NCBI GenBank assembly: GCA_022494885.1
Contig: JAGVSM010003980.1
Coordinates: 1-64,000, forward strand
Direction of reading: 5' to 3'
Origin: Micrasema longulum
Lineage: Eukaryota > Arthropoda > Insecta > Trichoptera > Brachycentridae
DNA: 64,000 nucleotides
Every line of letters starts with the position of its first letter. The stretch's first letter is position 1. The notes under the pieces were generated by a model. It worked only from the letters and a program-made list of their open reading frames with translations, searched no databases and was not told the origin of the DNA. Below are positions 22,601-29,357 of this stretch, piece after piece. The translations under genes were made by a program, and so were the position numbers.

Positions 22601-22692
22601 GCGAGTTCGATTACTTTTTTCCAATTTGAATCTTCTCGACTTTTTTCTATCTCTGTTTCTATGCGGACCGCATTTCTGCCCCGACCCGTCAT
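4435..22692 (-). CDS. TTC7: TTC7, tetratricopeptide-repeat scaffold of the PI4-kinase IIIalpha complex (14 exons)
   Basis: The joined product is 833 residues, close to the vertebrate paralogues (about 840-860). In that family TTC7 binds EFR3 and FAM126/hyccin and holds PI4KIIIalpha at the plasma membrane to make PI4P. Coding exons, in transcription order: 22692-22569, 22449-22170, 20352-20241, 19515-19283, 16388-16208, 14045-13848, 12922-12734, 11757-11642, 9990-9840, 8735-8541, 7492-7339, 7148-6910, 6570-6465, 4658-4435. Every junction is AG/GT with matching phase and the sum is 2502 nt including TAG. The start ATG at 22692 has A at -3 and is followed by the family's N-terminal pattern IETEIEKSRE. 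The N-terminal half is helical; the C-terminal half carries recognisable TPR units. A Gly/Ser/Ala-rich insert occupies about residues 191-219. The poly(A) site is uncertain: an ATTAAA at 4023-4018 and an AATAAA near 3770 (minus strand) are candidates. No promoter motif was recognised. Confidence 0.93.
4787..4975. mobile_element. Pogo/Tigger-like relic
   Basis: ACAGTGAAATCCC followed by ATTTGCGTTTTCCCACGATT resembles the inverted counterpart of the 11.4 and 15.8 kb elements that end GAGGTTTTACTG, a pogo-type tip (CAGTAAAACCTCG). Confidence 0.4.
5223..5640 (-). mobile_element. LINE 3' end, antisense
   Basis: Begins with TTTATTTATTTATTTATACT, followed by CCCGTGCCGAGGGAAAC. The same tail occurs at 18395 (ACCCGTGCCGAGGACAC). 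It continues into CCACCTCCACTATCCATTTC, matched near 18755 (CCACCTAGCTCCTCTATCC). Confidence 0.6.
5668..6110 (+). mobile_element. LINE 3' fragment, sense
   Basis: Encodes YKLVVPTTRLQKLIIILPQT, like the C-terminal tail of LINE ORF2 proteins, then a stop at 5899-5901 and an AT-rich tail. Confidence 0.4.
6465..6570 (-). CDS. TTC7: TTC7 exon 13 (TPR unit)
   Basis: Residues 725-760. It reads RGMVHCHKEEWTEARQCF then LNAVAINPGHVNSLVQLG, a classic TPR with the family's RRWYEEALAISPTHVKS spacing. The acceptor is TTCTAG and the donor CTGG/GTAAGT. Confidence 0.9.
6640..6840 (+). mobile_element. LINE 3' fragment, sense (TTC7 intron 12)
   Basis: Encodes FDELPESLGEARSVSTFRKK then CSYMI and a stop near 6810, the usual end of Jockey-like ORF2, followed by a T-run. 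Confidence 0.55.
6838..6905. repeat. Short repeat next to the exon 12 donor
   Basis: ATATGGTTAGCTGTGAATAA then TCGCTTATACGGACAATTCG is repeated in intron 9 at 9535-9566 and 9777-9800, where it is split by an inserted LINE. Confidence 0.6.
6910..7148 (-). CDS. TTC7: TTC7 exon 12
   Basis: Residues 645-724. SVAASRVERALSSAAS matches the family's SVAASRVEQALSEVAS almost residue for residue, then LWLLLAELYLALGAAPAA and CVQEAATVCPLAHQVIYM match the next TPR. The exon is strikingly GC-rich for this window. Four overlapping open frames on both strands here are shadows of this exon. Confidence 0.92.
7195..7312 (+). mobile_element. Fragment of the GAGGAAGTTCAGT MITE family (TTC7 intron 11)
   Basis: GAGGAAGTTCAGTGG at 7198-7212 is followed by a T-rich arm and CGTATCATCAGCACTA, as in the full copy at 16451. 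Confidence 0.6.
7339..7492 (-). CDS. TTC7: TTC7 exon 11
   Basis: Residues 594-645. ALVTGKHMLALWKNLYES matches the family's ALLTCKHMLQIWKSCYN. It is followed by a charged, probably disordered linker. The donor is a canonical GTGAGT at 7338-7333 and leaves phase 1. Confidence 0.9.
7493..8540. other. TTC7 intron 10
   Basis: AT-rich. The only recognised content is the SINE at 8285-8475. Confidence 0.7.
8285..8475 (-). mobile_element. tRNA-derived SINE, family 2 (diverged)
   Basis: ACGCCAACCACTACACTACG and GAGAGCAACCATCGAGCCGA, AAGCACTCG match copies at 30745 and 34068. The tRNA-like part (inverse of a GTGGTTGGCG A-box region) lies on the minus strand. Confidence 0.55.
8541..8735 (-). CDS. TTC7: TTC7 exon 10 (TPR unit)
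   Basis: Residues 529-593, phase 0 at both ends. AMQLLCLVLSAKGRTREAL and AALEDHPDSMDLLRVLA form a TPR pair matching the family's SLHLLALLLSASKHYHDAL region. The base composition is GC-rich compared with the introns around it. Confidence 0.91.
8736..9839. other. TTC7 intron 9
   Basis: It holds a repeat split by an RTE-type LINE fragment (9535-9800); the rest is AT-rich with nothing recognised. Confidence 0.7.
9567..9776 (-). mobile_element. RTE-type LINE 3' coding fragment with target duplication
   Basis: The minus strand encodes GRRKLRWLDSVESDIRAIGL then KNWLRAAGCREVWRQIQEE, the C-terminal end of endonuclease/reverse-transcriptase ORFs of RTE type. It is flanked by near-identical copies of TATAAAGATGATTC (9558-9571 and 9779-9792). 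Confidence 0.75.
9840..9990 (-). CDS. TTC7: TTC7 exon 9 (TPR unit)
   Basis: Residues 478-528. It reads ESLHKAVDCDPEDHLSLYYL and ALQYALMGGISEAM, matching the family's AFQRAHSLSPTDHQAAFYLALQ. The donor is ATG/GTAACT. Confidence 0.91.
10145..10330 (+). mobile_element. Fragment of the GAGGAAGTTCAGT MITE family
   Basis: GATGAAGTTCAGTGCTACGG then GAAATCGAATA match the left arm of the 26173 copy; the right arm is absent. Confidence 0.65.
10425..10600 (-). mobile_element. LINE 3' tail, antisense
   Basis: Starts with an (ATA)n run then TGGTTTATTAACAAAAAATA and CCTAACTAGGTACAACCTG, typical of reversed LINE tails. Confidence 0.35.
10603..11498. mobile_element. Pogo/Tigger-like non-autonomous element
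   Basis: The right tip is ACGAGGTTTTACTGTA at 11484-11499, i.e. CAGTAAAACCTCGT inverted with a TA target base pair. The left tip is degraded (CCTGTTTTACG near 10611). The interior TTACACTGCACCTACTTTGA, ATTTAGTTTAAGACAATAAT recurs in the 15.3-15.9 kb element. Confidence 0.45.
11642..11757 (-). CDS. TTC7: TTC7 exon 8
   Basis: Residues 440-478. The minus strand reads EGLQFSQMALEREHKNPT then HLYVGIGHLMTA, which fits the family's EEAEKFAKTVVD and GYLALGLTYSLQAT segment. It has no internal start codon long enough to be listed as an ORF and was found by splice-phase walking. The acceptor is TTTGTCAG, the donor CAG/GTAAAA. Confidence 0.88.
11758..12733. other. TTC7 intron 7
   Basis: 976 bp, AT-rich; I recognise nothing in it. 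Confidence 0.6.
12734..12922 (-). CDS. TTC7: TTC7 exon 7 (TPR unit)
   Basis: Residues 377-439, phase 0 at both ends. LERAMKFSFEEAHVWQQQ followed by a TPR-like helix pair (YSLVALGHYTRAVSVLAQV) matches the family's LERAMKFAFEEFHLWYQ region. The donor is AGG/GTATTT. Confidence 0.92.
12923..13847. other. TTC7 intron 6
   Basis: AT-rich. About 13110-13190 (CAGGTGCTCAGACATGTTAA and TACGC) resembles the LINE tail at 40640-40710; nothing else recognised. Confidence 0.5.
13848..14045 (-). CDS. TTC7: TTC7 exon 6
   Basis: Residues 311-376, phase 0 at both ends. It reads ETILLLLIGEAMAVRDAVLS and ASAIYDLLTIATVRWGQ, close to the family's EALLLLLISESMANRDAVLS and ASVVYDLLTIALGRRGQ. This is one of the most conserved blocks of the protein. 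Confidence 0.92.
14500..15130 (-). mobile_element. LINE 3' end, antisense
   Basis: Begins with TTTATTTATTTATTTATTTA, followed by a CA-rich tail, and then sequence with CCCCATGAAGAAATTTTC and AACGTGCAGTTAAAAATG on the plus strand, in the layout of the other reversed LINE tails here (coding part on the minus strand, degraded). Confidence 0.5.
15290..15885. mobile_element. Pogo/Tigger-like relic
   Basis: TTACACTGCCAGGTGCTTTG and TTTAAGACAATAATTTATCC match the intron 8 element, and it ends AAAAATGAGGTTTTACTG near 15880. It is interrupted by the SINE at 15405-15596. Confidence 0.45.
15405..15596 (-). mobile_element. tRNA-derived SINE, family 1
   Basis: On the minus strand it reads GGTTGTGGTCCCATGGTAGT, ATTGTGGACTCACGG, then a decayed B box (GTTTAAATCCCAC). 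The same order is found at 41645 (plus) and 54512 (minus). The tail AAATATTTGAGTAA is shared. Confidence 0.7.
16208..16388 (-). CDS. TTC7: TTC7 exon 5
   Basis: Residues 250-310. RYREMLTAVES then LRLTLARQLAEVLLRG match the family's RFRELLRAVE and LRMTIARQLAEILLRG. It ends at KYSGLNQ, in the loop before the LLLLI helix. The acceptor is CTTCAG and the donor is CAG/GTAGTT. Confidence 0.9.
16451..16857 (-). mobile_element. Complete MITE, GAGGAAGTTCAGT family
   Basis: Tips AATGAGGAAGTTCAGTG (16451) and CTGAAGTTCCTCATT (16843-16857) are inverted. The interior holds CGTATTATCAGCGTTA, CATATGAACCAGTGACGTCA and GAATTTCCCATAGGGCTG, which match the inverted copy at 48290-48650. Confidence 0.75.
18040..18335 (-). 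other. Unidentified block in TTC7 intron 4
   Basis: Less AT-rich than its surroundings. The minus strand has a 61-codon open frame with GSCRPGRPSMTIFWVYLAEL that I do not recognise. It may be a fragment of an old transposable element. Confidence 0.3.
18395..19050 (-). mobile_element. LINE 3' end, antisense
   Basis: Starts TTTATTTATTTATTTTGTTT, then GGGGTTACCCGTGCCGAGGA, then sequence whose minus strand looks like ORF2 C-terminal coding. Same tail family as 5223-5640. Confidence 0.55.
19283..19515 (-). CDS. TTC7: TTC7 exon 4, with Gly/Ser/Ala-rich insert
   Basis: Residues 173-250. IRCFELASELSLLYLQ matches the family's CYEKAGDIALLYLQ, and LETALQRAPILYIRAGRL matches LETGLQRAHVLYFKNG. Between them sits a GC-rich, low-complexity stretch of about 28 Gly, Ser and Ala residues (near residues 191-219), probably a flexible surface loop. 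The donor is CAG/GTATGG. Confidence 0.9.
19516..20240. other. TTC7 intron 3
   Basis: 725 bp; the main content is the TTAA-flanked MITE at 19684-20003. Confidence 0.8.
19684..20003. mobile_element. piggyBac-type MITE with TTAA target duplication
   Basis: TTAA (19684-19687) CCCATTGCA ... TGCAATGGG TTAA (20000-20003): 9-bp perfect inverted tips starting CCC between TTAA duplications, 312 bp between the TTAAs. CCC tips and TTAA target sites are the piggyBac superfamily signature. The right part has internal short inverted repeats (CCGGCGAACCGCCGG). Confidence 0.8.
20241..20352 (-). CDS. TTC7: TTC7 exon 3
   Basis: Residues 135-172. It reads RIVAESYAIKGLCLE and ends ERENDM, matching the family's VIAEAYATKGLCLE and EREQDV. 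The exon was too broken up to appear as an open frame from a start codon. The donor chosen is ATG/GTAAAT at 20240-20239, because the upstream GTATAA at 20271 would leave phase 2 and shift exon 4 out of the conserved frame. Confidence 0.88.
20625..20690 (+). mobile_element. Tip of the GAGGAAGTTCAGT MITE family
   Basis: CAATGAGGAAGTTCAGTAG with the T-rich arm and ACTAAGCCA, as at 16451. Confidence 0.6.
20965..21735 (-). mobile_element. SINE family 2 split by a LINE
   Basis: The left part (20965-21150; CCACACCCAGTAGTGCATAG, GAGAATCGAACCCGAGAC) and the right part (21630-21735; AGAGTAGCTATCGAGTCGTA, AACACTCGCCCAGG) correspond to consecutive parts of the intact copy at 30745-31130. Confidence 0.65.
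21155..21560 (-). mobile_element. LINE 3' tail, antisense, inserted in a SINE
   Basis: TTTATTTATTTATTTAACAG, then GGTTTAAAGACAGACCAGCG and AAGTGGGATCGTATCGCAGC, nearly the same as 49425-49820. Confidence 0.75.
21771..22112 (+). repeat. Widespread invertebrate interspersed repeat
   Basis: Starts CTAGCGGACCCGACAGATGT and ends with TTTCATCAAAATCTGTCCAG, GAATTATATGTAC. I know this layout from many arthropod genomes but cannot assign it to a superfamily. Confidence 0.5.
22170..22449 (-). CDS. TTC7: TTC7 exon 2
   Basis: Residues 42-134. The acceptor TTTTTAG ends at 22450 and completes a Glu codon with the G from exon 1. It contains the FLIGEGKLESYLEEW segment and KLNYASGMFDESLKNYTLAE, which match the family's LLGESKLEQYL and KLNYVEGDYKEAL region. 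The donor is AAT/GTACGT. Confidence 0.9.
22569..22692 (-). CDS. TTC7: TTC7 exon 1
   Basis: Residues 1-41 plus one base. It begins with ATG at 22692 in a good context (AAG before ATG) and carries the N-terminal helix with IETEIEKSRE and WKKVIELAEQL, typical of the TTC7 N-terminus. The donor is CG/GTAAGA with GT at 22568-22567. Confidence 0.9.
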
Positions 22693-22990
22693 CTTTATTT
22701 AAAATTGTGCTCTCATAAACGTCAAATCAGCGAACTCTCGCACATTATTTTTATAAATTTACGTTCGAACACTCATCAAATGTCAACTTTGACTTAAGAG
22801 TTTCTAGTAGAGAAAAAACTACCATCGTACCAACGTAAAAATATTAACGGACGCCAAAAAAAAAAAAAGTCCACGGTTCTTACTTGAATAAAGCAATTTT
22901 CTTTTCCTTCATGTTATTTCTAAATCATCATCTAAATTTATTGTAACTAAAAAAAACTTAATGATTTCGTGAATAAATTAATAATAGTAA
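22693..22990. promoter_or_regulatory. TTC7 upstream region
   Basis: The probable 5' UTR and promoter. No TATA box, recognisable repeat or coding frame is seen. Confidence 0.4.
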
Positions 22991-22994
22991 AAAT

Positions 22995-23520
22995 TATTTA
23001 ATATCACGTTATTTATTTATTTATTATATATACGGCCTAAGCCAATTACAACAGTTACATGAAAAAACATAAATGCAAGAAACTGAACAAAAAGAACATA
23101 AAACTATTTGGCAAAGACAAACAAGGGAAAAACAATAATTGTATACAATATATTTAAAAAAATGAAAGACCTAAAACTTTGAGCTAAACCATGCCAATCC
23201 AACTTCATCCCACACTGTTTAATCGCGAAGAGATCTACAAAAAGCCGAAAGATCTATCCCAAAAAATTCCAAGTCGTGTGATGAATTGATTTATCTACAC
23301 ATTCTGGACATTGGGGCATAAAAACCAAAGTTGCTCTTAAAAGATTTTATAAATAGCAGATTTTGACTTCTGGTGACACGGTTGGGAACATGAAAATAAA
23401 TTGATTGCAACAGAGATGGGACATCACTTAAAGCATTAAGTATTTTGAAAATGCATATAAGGTCCATCTCAGTTCTACGTCTCTCCAATGAAGACAGATT
23501 AATTTTTTACTGACAGAGAT
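22995..23520 (-). mobile_element. LINE 3' end with reverse-transcriptase C-terminus
   Basis: The minus strand encodes MERRRTEMDLICIFKILNAL, then VPSLLQSIYFHVPNRVTRSQ, the end of Jockey-like ORF2. The 3' tail is TACGGCCTAAGCCAATTACA reversed. Confidence 0.75.
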
Positions 23521-24460
23521 TGTTCTATTTCAAAATAGGAATAATTACCCCTTTATTTATAATAATATTTACTACTTAATATGATAATAATAAATTTTAG
23601 ATTTTTTTTTTAGAAAATGTATTTTCCAATTGTCCTTTACTTTTTGTCAAGTCGCATCGAATGTTTTTTTGTTTTCAAAATGCCTCACAATTATTTCAGA
23701 ACCAATTAATCAAATTTATAAACATTACCTTTATCTATGCATGTACTTTTGAACTTAGTTTATATACATATTTTTTGATTTTTAATGTCTTCATTTATGT
23801 ATGTTATTAAAATATTACATGATATCTCATATTCAAATAAAATGTAAAAAGCCATCGACACATAAAAAACAAACCTTTTTTAAAAAAATGGTTCGTTTTC
23901 TTTATTTTAATAATTTCATAATTCCTAATATATCTCAATAACTTTTGTGAATAAATATTATACAACTTCAATGAAATACAAAATAATACATGGTTTGACC
24001 GCTCTTACCGGCATTAAAAAAGATATCTCTAAAAGTTAGTAAAACAATGATTCCATTTATCCAATTTTGGTCGCATCAACCAGCCACATTTGAATAATGG
24101 ATTGACAGTGATGCAAGTGGAACAGTCACCTGGCTTGCATTGATTGTGAAGTTAAAAATGCAAATCGCACATTATAATAATAGGTCGATAAGTCGATAGG
24201 TCGACCATCGTATGAAAGCACGGAAAAGATAAGGAAAAGTGATCTCACCGGATTGATTCAGTACGATCTTCTTACGATAGTCGATATATGTATGTTATAC
24301 AAAATATTTTACAAGCATAAATGGTTACATAGGTACCTAATAGAAATTAAGGGTTTGTTTTATTTTATTATCTACTTTGAGGAGACTACATAAAAAAAGA
24401 TTTCAGAAGAGAAAATTGAATAAAAGAAAAATTGGAACTTTTTAGCAAAGCTACAATAAT
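23521..24460. other. Intergenic, nothing recognised
   Basis: AT-rich; no supported feature. Confidence 0.5.
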
Positions 24461-24461
24461 A

Positions 24462-24721
24462 ATGGAATTCCATTGTAATGATTTGATAATTTATATTTAC
24501 ATATAAATTATTGATTAAAAAATACTTGTTACACTTCTGCTTATTTGTTTGACCAATTAGCGGTTTCTCCCTCTAATGGGCATCTTCAGACCAGTCTCAC
24601 TCATATGAGGGTAAAAGCGCTAATTGGTCAAACAAATAAGTGGAAGTGTACCAAGCATTTTAAAATTAATAACTTATATGTAAATATAAATTATCAAATC
24701 ATTACAATGGAATTCCATCAA
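24462..24721. repeat. Foldback element
   Basis: Arm 24462-24570 (ATGGAATTCCATTGTAATGA ... TTGTTTGACCAATTAGCG) is repeated inverted at about 24617-24721 (CGCTAATTGGTCAAACAAAT ... TCATTACAATGGAATTCCAT). The loop is about 50 nt (CTCTAATGGGCATCTTCAGA). Confidence 0.75.
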
Positions 24722-24865
24722 GAATTGACAGTAAATAATTTAAATCAAAGTTACAATACATCTTATCGTTTCCAAAATAGAATGAAATATGTATGTATGA
24801 TAAGTATCTATGAAAAAAGCAAAGTAAGTTGACTGATATCTGTCCTAGTAAATTACACCTGGGTT

Positions 24866-24968
24866 GGTATTTCAAACGCTCTCGTGGCCGATTATCTCGC
24901 GTATTTACATACAAAATGCACGAGAAAAACGGTTTTCTCGTGCCACGAGAGTGGTTCAGAATAGCACC
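24866..24968. repeat. Palindromic MITE unit 1
   Basis: GGTATTTCAAACGCTCTCG and CGTGCCACGAGAGTGGTTC, AGAATAGCACC are inverted arms about a short centre; same family as the two units below. Confidence 0.7.
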
Positions 24969-24973
24969 CCAGT

Positions 24974-25083
24974 GGTATTCTGAACCGCTGTCGCGGCCGT
25001 AGAAAAGCATTATCTCGTGTGTTTTGTATTTAAATACGCGAGATAAATGGTTTTTCTACGGCCGCTAGATCGTTTGGAATACC
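24974..25083. repeat. Palindromic MITE unit 2
   Basis: GGTATTCTGAACCGC ... CGCGGCCGTAGAAAAGC and inverted ... TTTTTCTACGGCCGC, GTTTGGAATACC. It lies 5 bp from unit 1. Confidence 0.75.
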
Positions 25084-25286
25084 AGCCCTCCAATGCTATC
25101 AGTGCTTCGAATTTTATTTGTTTAGGTACTTAACCAGGATTAATTCTGTTCAAATACCTTATATTTACATTAATTTATTTAAGCCGTGCGTAAAATCATT
25201 ATCAGCATGTCCGCCTCCTAAATTTATTGGCTACAAGGCAAAAAGATTTTAATTTAGTGAATTTTGACCAGGGTTCAGACGCAAAA

Positions 25287-25480
25287 AGTATTACGAAATG
25301 GAAAAAAATATTTATGAAGAAAAAAACATATCAAAATTTTAAATAATGGTCAAGACATATGTGATAAACAATTTATAAATTAAATATATTTGCAATGTTA
25401 TTATTAGAACACACATAACAATATGTATGATATGTGTGCCCTACTTTAAGATTTAAATAATAAAAAAATTTAAAAAATCC
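25287..25480 (+). mobile_element. 3' end of LINE family A (copy 1)
   Basis: AAGTATTACGAAATGGAAAA and CATATGTGATAAACAATTTA match copies at 47607 and 56309. It ends with a hairpin: CACACATA (25410-25417) and TATGTGTG (25431-25438). Confidence 0.85.
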
Positions 25481-25487
25481 ATTTTTT

Positions 25488-26025
25488 TGTGTACCGCGCA
25501 CCCAGCTTCGCAGTTGATGGGTGGTTGCGAATTATGTGGGTATGCATTAAAATATTGTCACAACTTCAAAATCCTTTTTACCCACAACATATGTTTACTT
25601 CCCACCGCCAGTATCCTTTGATCATCCGCCACATTAAGACATCGAGTAGTGAATCGTGCGTTTATTTCGTTGAACGTGTGCCGTGTTCATTGTTCAGCTC
25701 CAGATCGGGGGCCTGTCCTAGTGTTGGAGCCGCTCGCAATGCACCAGTTAGACCACCGCAATTCCATCAAGAACGAACCAGGTTAGTGGGATCCATTCCT
25801 AATCCATCTCATTCGTTGGTGTTGTGACCGATTGACACTGCATGCCGCATATCTAGGATATTAATTTATTTATATTAAATTTTAGATACAGTACTATATC
25901 GTAGAAGCCCGAGGGCTTCGCCCCCGCTATTTATTGCCCCGCATCCGCGTGGGAATTCGTTTTCCACCATTGATGGGGAAGAGATTTGTTGATTCCACTG
26001 ACGCATTCAAAGCTTCCACATCTGC
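25488..26025. other. Unidentified moderately GC-rich block
   Basis: Contains a 112-codon frame with no recognised homology and GAGGGCTTCGCCCCCGC near 25911, a small hairpin. It looks like an old repeat. Confidence 0.3.
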
Positions 26026-26144
26026 GGTGCTATTCTGAACCGCTCTCGCGGCCGTATAAAACACTTTCTAGTGTATTTTGTATGTAGGTAAATACGCGAG
26101 ATAAAAGCTTTTTCTGCGGCCGCGAGAGCATTTAAAATATCACC
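26026..26144. repeat. Palindromic MITE unit 3
   Basis: TATTCTGAACCGCTCTCGCG then inverted CTGCGGCCGCGAGAGC; same family as 24866 and 24974. Confidence 0.75.
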
Positions 26145-26172
26145 CCTGAGGTGTTCTAAAGGAATAAATAAC

Positions 26173-26522
26173 ACAAGGAAGTTCAGTGCTACGGGAAATT
26201 GAATAAAAAAAATATTACTCGCGATATAAATTTGAGCATTTAATTGCAATGCGAAATTTCTTAAAAATATACAAAAAATATGAGTTTAATAAAAATGAAC
26301 TACTTTGAAGGACGTCACTAGTTCTCTGAAATCAACCAATGATATTGTGTTGTTAAAGCCTAGACAGCTCACCGAAGATAAACTAGTAAAGTCCTTCGCT
26401 GTCTAGTTTAAAAAATACAAAACTTGAAAAATTTGTTGCGATGATAATACAATACATATGTTTTTTTGGTTAGTTTGTCAGTCTAATAACACTTTTTTTT
26501 AAACCACTGAACTTCTTCATTC
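26173..26522 (+). mobile_element. Complete MITE, GAGGAAGTTCAGT family
   Basis: Tips CAAGGAAGTTCAGTG (26173) and CACTGAACTTCTTCATTC (to 26522) are inverted. Interior GCTACGGGAAATTGAATA and AACTACTTTGAAGGACGTCA are shared by the family. Confidence 0.75.
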
Positions 26523-26694
26523 GATTGTAACTTAGTGTTCCCATAGAGCGGTTATCTATGTATTTTGACCTAGCTTCGTTTTTTTTGTATCTCATATTAG
26601 GTAAGGTTGAAAAATTTATATTAATGTTTTTTTTCGTCCTTTTTTTGCCCCACAATAGGTCAGGAATCACAATTGCAGTAGTGAATTAAAGCAC

Positions 26695-26780
26695 AAGATT
26701 TTTTTTGTTCTCGATCGAACCCGGAACCTTCCGTGCGTGGATCTAGTATCTTAGCCATTACATCACAGAGGTCAGTTGTG
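26695..26780 (-). mobile_element. tRNA-derived SINE fragment, family 3
   Basis: TCGATCGAACCCGGAACC (an inverted B box, GGGTTCGATCGA) and TTAGCCATTACATCACAGAG (inverted A-box part). No acceptor stem, so not a tRNA gene. Confidence 0.5.
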
Positions 26781-27054
26781 TGTTCTGGTTTAAAATAACT
26801 TCTCGTATGTTCAACCTCTAACTGATAACCTATTTACAATTTCATTGTAATCAAAGTCCTCCTCCATATCCTGGTGAACATTCATGAGAGCGAGACTGGC
26901 GAGTCTCTCGTCTCCTATTTTATTCCTAAGGTAGGTCCTTCAATCTTCTCAGGAGAAACTTCTTTCACGGGGAGAGTTGCCAAAATCTTTAATAGCTTTA
27001 TATCTAGCCGAAAGTTTTATTTTGACCCAAAAAATTATAGTGGGTTTTAAAAAA

Positions 27055-27740
27055 AAAATACTTTTTTATTATTTGGGTTTACGGCCTTAGACAATATTAA
27101 CTTACAGTTATATTATGAAAAAACTTATGTTTAAGAAACTGAACAAAAATAACATAAAACTATGTGGCAAAGAAAAACATGGTCAATGAATGAATGAATT
27201 ATGAATGGTCAAATGTTATAAATGGTCTGTCTTACAGTACGGTGTAGAGGCGTGGACTCTTAAATTAATTAGTTTATATATTTCGTCTGTCTTTATATAA
27301 ATATATGTTAAGTATTCAAAAGGTTATAAATTAATTTTCGTAAAATTTATTAATATTGTTCTTTATTTACTTTTTTTTTTCTTATGTATCTCTATAATAA
27401 TGTATGAACATATATGTATGTATTATATGTATGTGTGTATGTTTTCATATGTAAATTTATTAAATATTGTTCTATGTACCCTATACCTATGTTGGTACAT
27501 TTCCTTATTTTTACTTATTATTGTATCTTTTAGTTTTTCTTATGTTACCTTTAATTTTAACTAAATTTACATACTTATGTTTCACTGCTGCACTTGAATG
27601 TAATTTCTAATAGATGTAAAAGCCCGTAGGGCGGTAAATTAATAAATAAATATGTTTGATGTAGGAAATTTTTATTTCTGTTAACGCGGTTGGGATTGTG
27701 AAAATAAATTGATTGCAACAGAGATGGGACTATATTATCA
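27055..27740 (-). mobile_element. Antisense LINE split by another LINE
   Basis: 27060-27190 and 27655-27740 are parts of one LINE homologous to 23020-23430 (ACATAAAACTATGTGGCAAA; AAATAAATTGATTGCAACAG). 27210-27652 between them is a plus-strand LINE tail ending GTAGGGCGGTAAATTAATAA. Confidence 0.65.
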
Positions 27741-28219
27741 TGTGTAAATTAGGGTTTGAATCCCCTAACCCTCCCCCCCCCTATATACGCCGTTGGTTGA
27801 TTCAATGAGGAAGCTATTTTGGCTCATTAACTCCGAAAGAATCTTCTCACGAAAACGTGAAGTGAGCGTTTTTAAAAAAAAAATATAGTGTAAAATTGCC
27901 AATCATTTGTAACATGTTCATTTTATTATGCATCATTGGTAGCGGCCGAAGCGGGGCATATATTTTCTGTCTAGACTTGTTATCTCTCTTCAAATATTAG
28001 AAATTAGTCTTTCGGTTATCTTCCTGTCGATTAAAGTTATAAAATTATATATCATTACGAATCTGAATATACATACATGGCAACTAAAAAATCGACGTGC
28101 TTAATTGATATGTATAAGTTAGTAATAATATTATTCATTAATTGTGAGTACAAAATTTATAGTCGGACTTTAATACGACATTCATTTTGTTATCAATTTT
28201 ACAAGATTTAAAAGTAAAA
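27741..28219. other. Intergenic, nothing recognised
   Basis: Includes a C-run near 27772-27780; no supported feature. Confidence 0.4.
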
Positions 28220-28640
28220 AGCACGGTAGCATGATAATGGCGTGATACCATATTCTTCTTATCTTTCCTCTCCCCGATGGAGATTGCAAGTCATCGCAGA
28301 AATTTTTACTTTTGGCAGCTGCCCCTGACCAAAGACTGAGTGCATCAATGGAACCAGTCAGCAAGTTATTTTGCCAAGAGATGCGCCTTCTGACTGCGCT
28401 GCGTCTTTCTTCAATCCTTCCCTGCAGAATGACTAACTTGTAAAATGTTATATTTTTCGCCTCTCATCACTTGCCCGAAGTACTCAAGTTTTCTTTTCTT
28501 TCTTCAGTACCTCTTTATCTTTTTTCATCCGTCGGAAAACGTCATCGTTTTGAACTCAGTCCAATATTCTATGTAGCACCACATTTCAAAGGCTTCGGTC
28601 TTTTTTGAAGTGGCTTGGGTGAGCGTCCACGTTTCTACAC
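28220..28640 (-). mobile_element. LINE ORF2 fragment, antisense (endonuclease/RT type)
   Basis: The minus strand reads in pieces like the C-terminal part of RTE-type ORF2, with frameshifts. Plus-strand landmarks are CACTTGCCCGAAGTACTCAA and AAAGGCTTCGGTC. Confidence 0.5.
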
Positions 28641-29240
28641 CGTAAAAAAGTCTAAATTAAAATTTCTACTACACGGGCTCAGTATCAGGCATAAAAGAAA
28701 CGTTCACATTCTATCACTTCTTCACAATATTTTAAATAACCACACTTCGCCTGTTTATCTGAGAGAGCTCATCCAACCTCTTTCACAACACGGACTATCC
28801 CTTCGTTCTAGTAACTAGAGAACCCTTTTAATACCCTGTCATCGCTCTAATGCCTCCTCTTTCACAGTAGTAGCCGCTTGATTGTGGAATAATATACCCA
28901 CTATTGCTAGAGACGCCCCTTCTTTATTTACATTTAAGTCAAGATTGAAATGTCACTATCTTAATATTTAAATTGTTCCTTTATCCTTCTTCTTTCCTTC
29001 CCATCCCCTCTCCTCTCTTCATAGTATAGTGTTGATTTTTTAAAATATATTTTATTTTATTTTGTTAATCTTTGCTTTTAATTTTTGTATAAAATTGTAA
29101 GATTCAATATGTCCATGTATTCATAATTTTCTTAAACTGAACGGTTTGGGTAGGTAGGAAGAAATTGCCTTAAGGCAATATGCCCGCCCTTATTTATATT
29201 GAATATGTATATTAAGTATCAAATAAATAAATACAAAGGC
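28641..29240 (+). mobile_element. LINE 3' end, sense
   Basis: Encodes LSIRHKRNVHILSLLHNILN and SPVYLRELIQPLSQHGLSLR, the ORF2 C-terminus. The tail GGCAATATGCCCGCCCTTAT and an AAATAAATAAAT end resemble that near 33110. Confidence 0.7.
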
Positions 29241-29357
29241 TTAGATTGTGACTTTGATATCTTCTGATCGATCCCATTTATCATTCAGCCAGCTTCCTAA
29301 ATATGTATATTTATGGACTTGCGCAATAACCTGCGCTCCAATTTTAAAAGCTACAGG

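Noticed and set aside
25489..25827. A 112-codon open frame
   Set aside because: No ATG start, no recognised homology, and the block looks like an old repeat.
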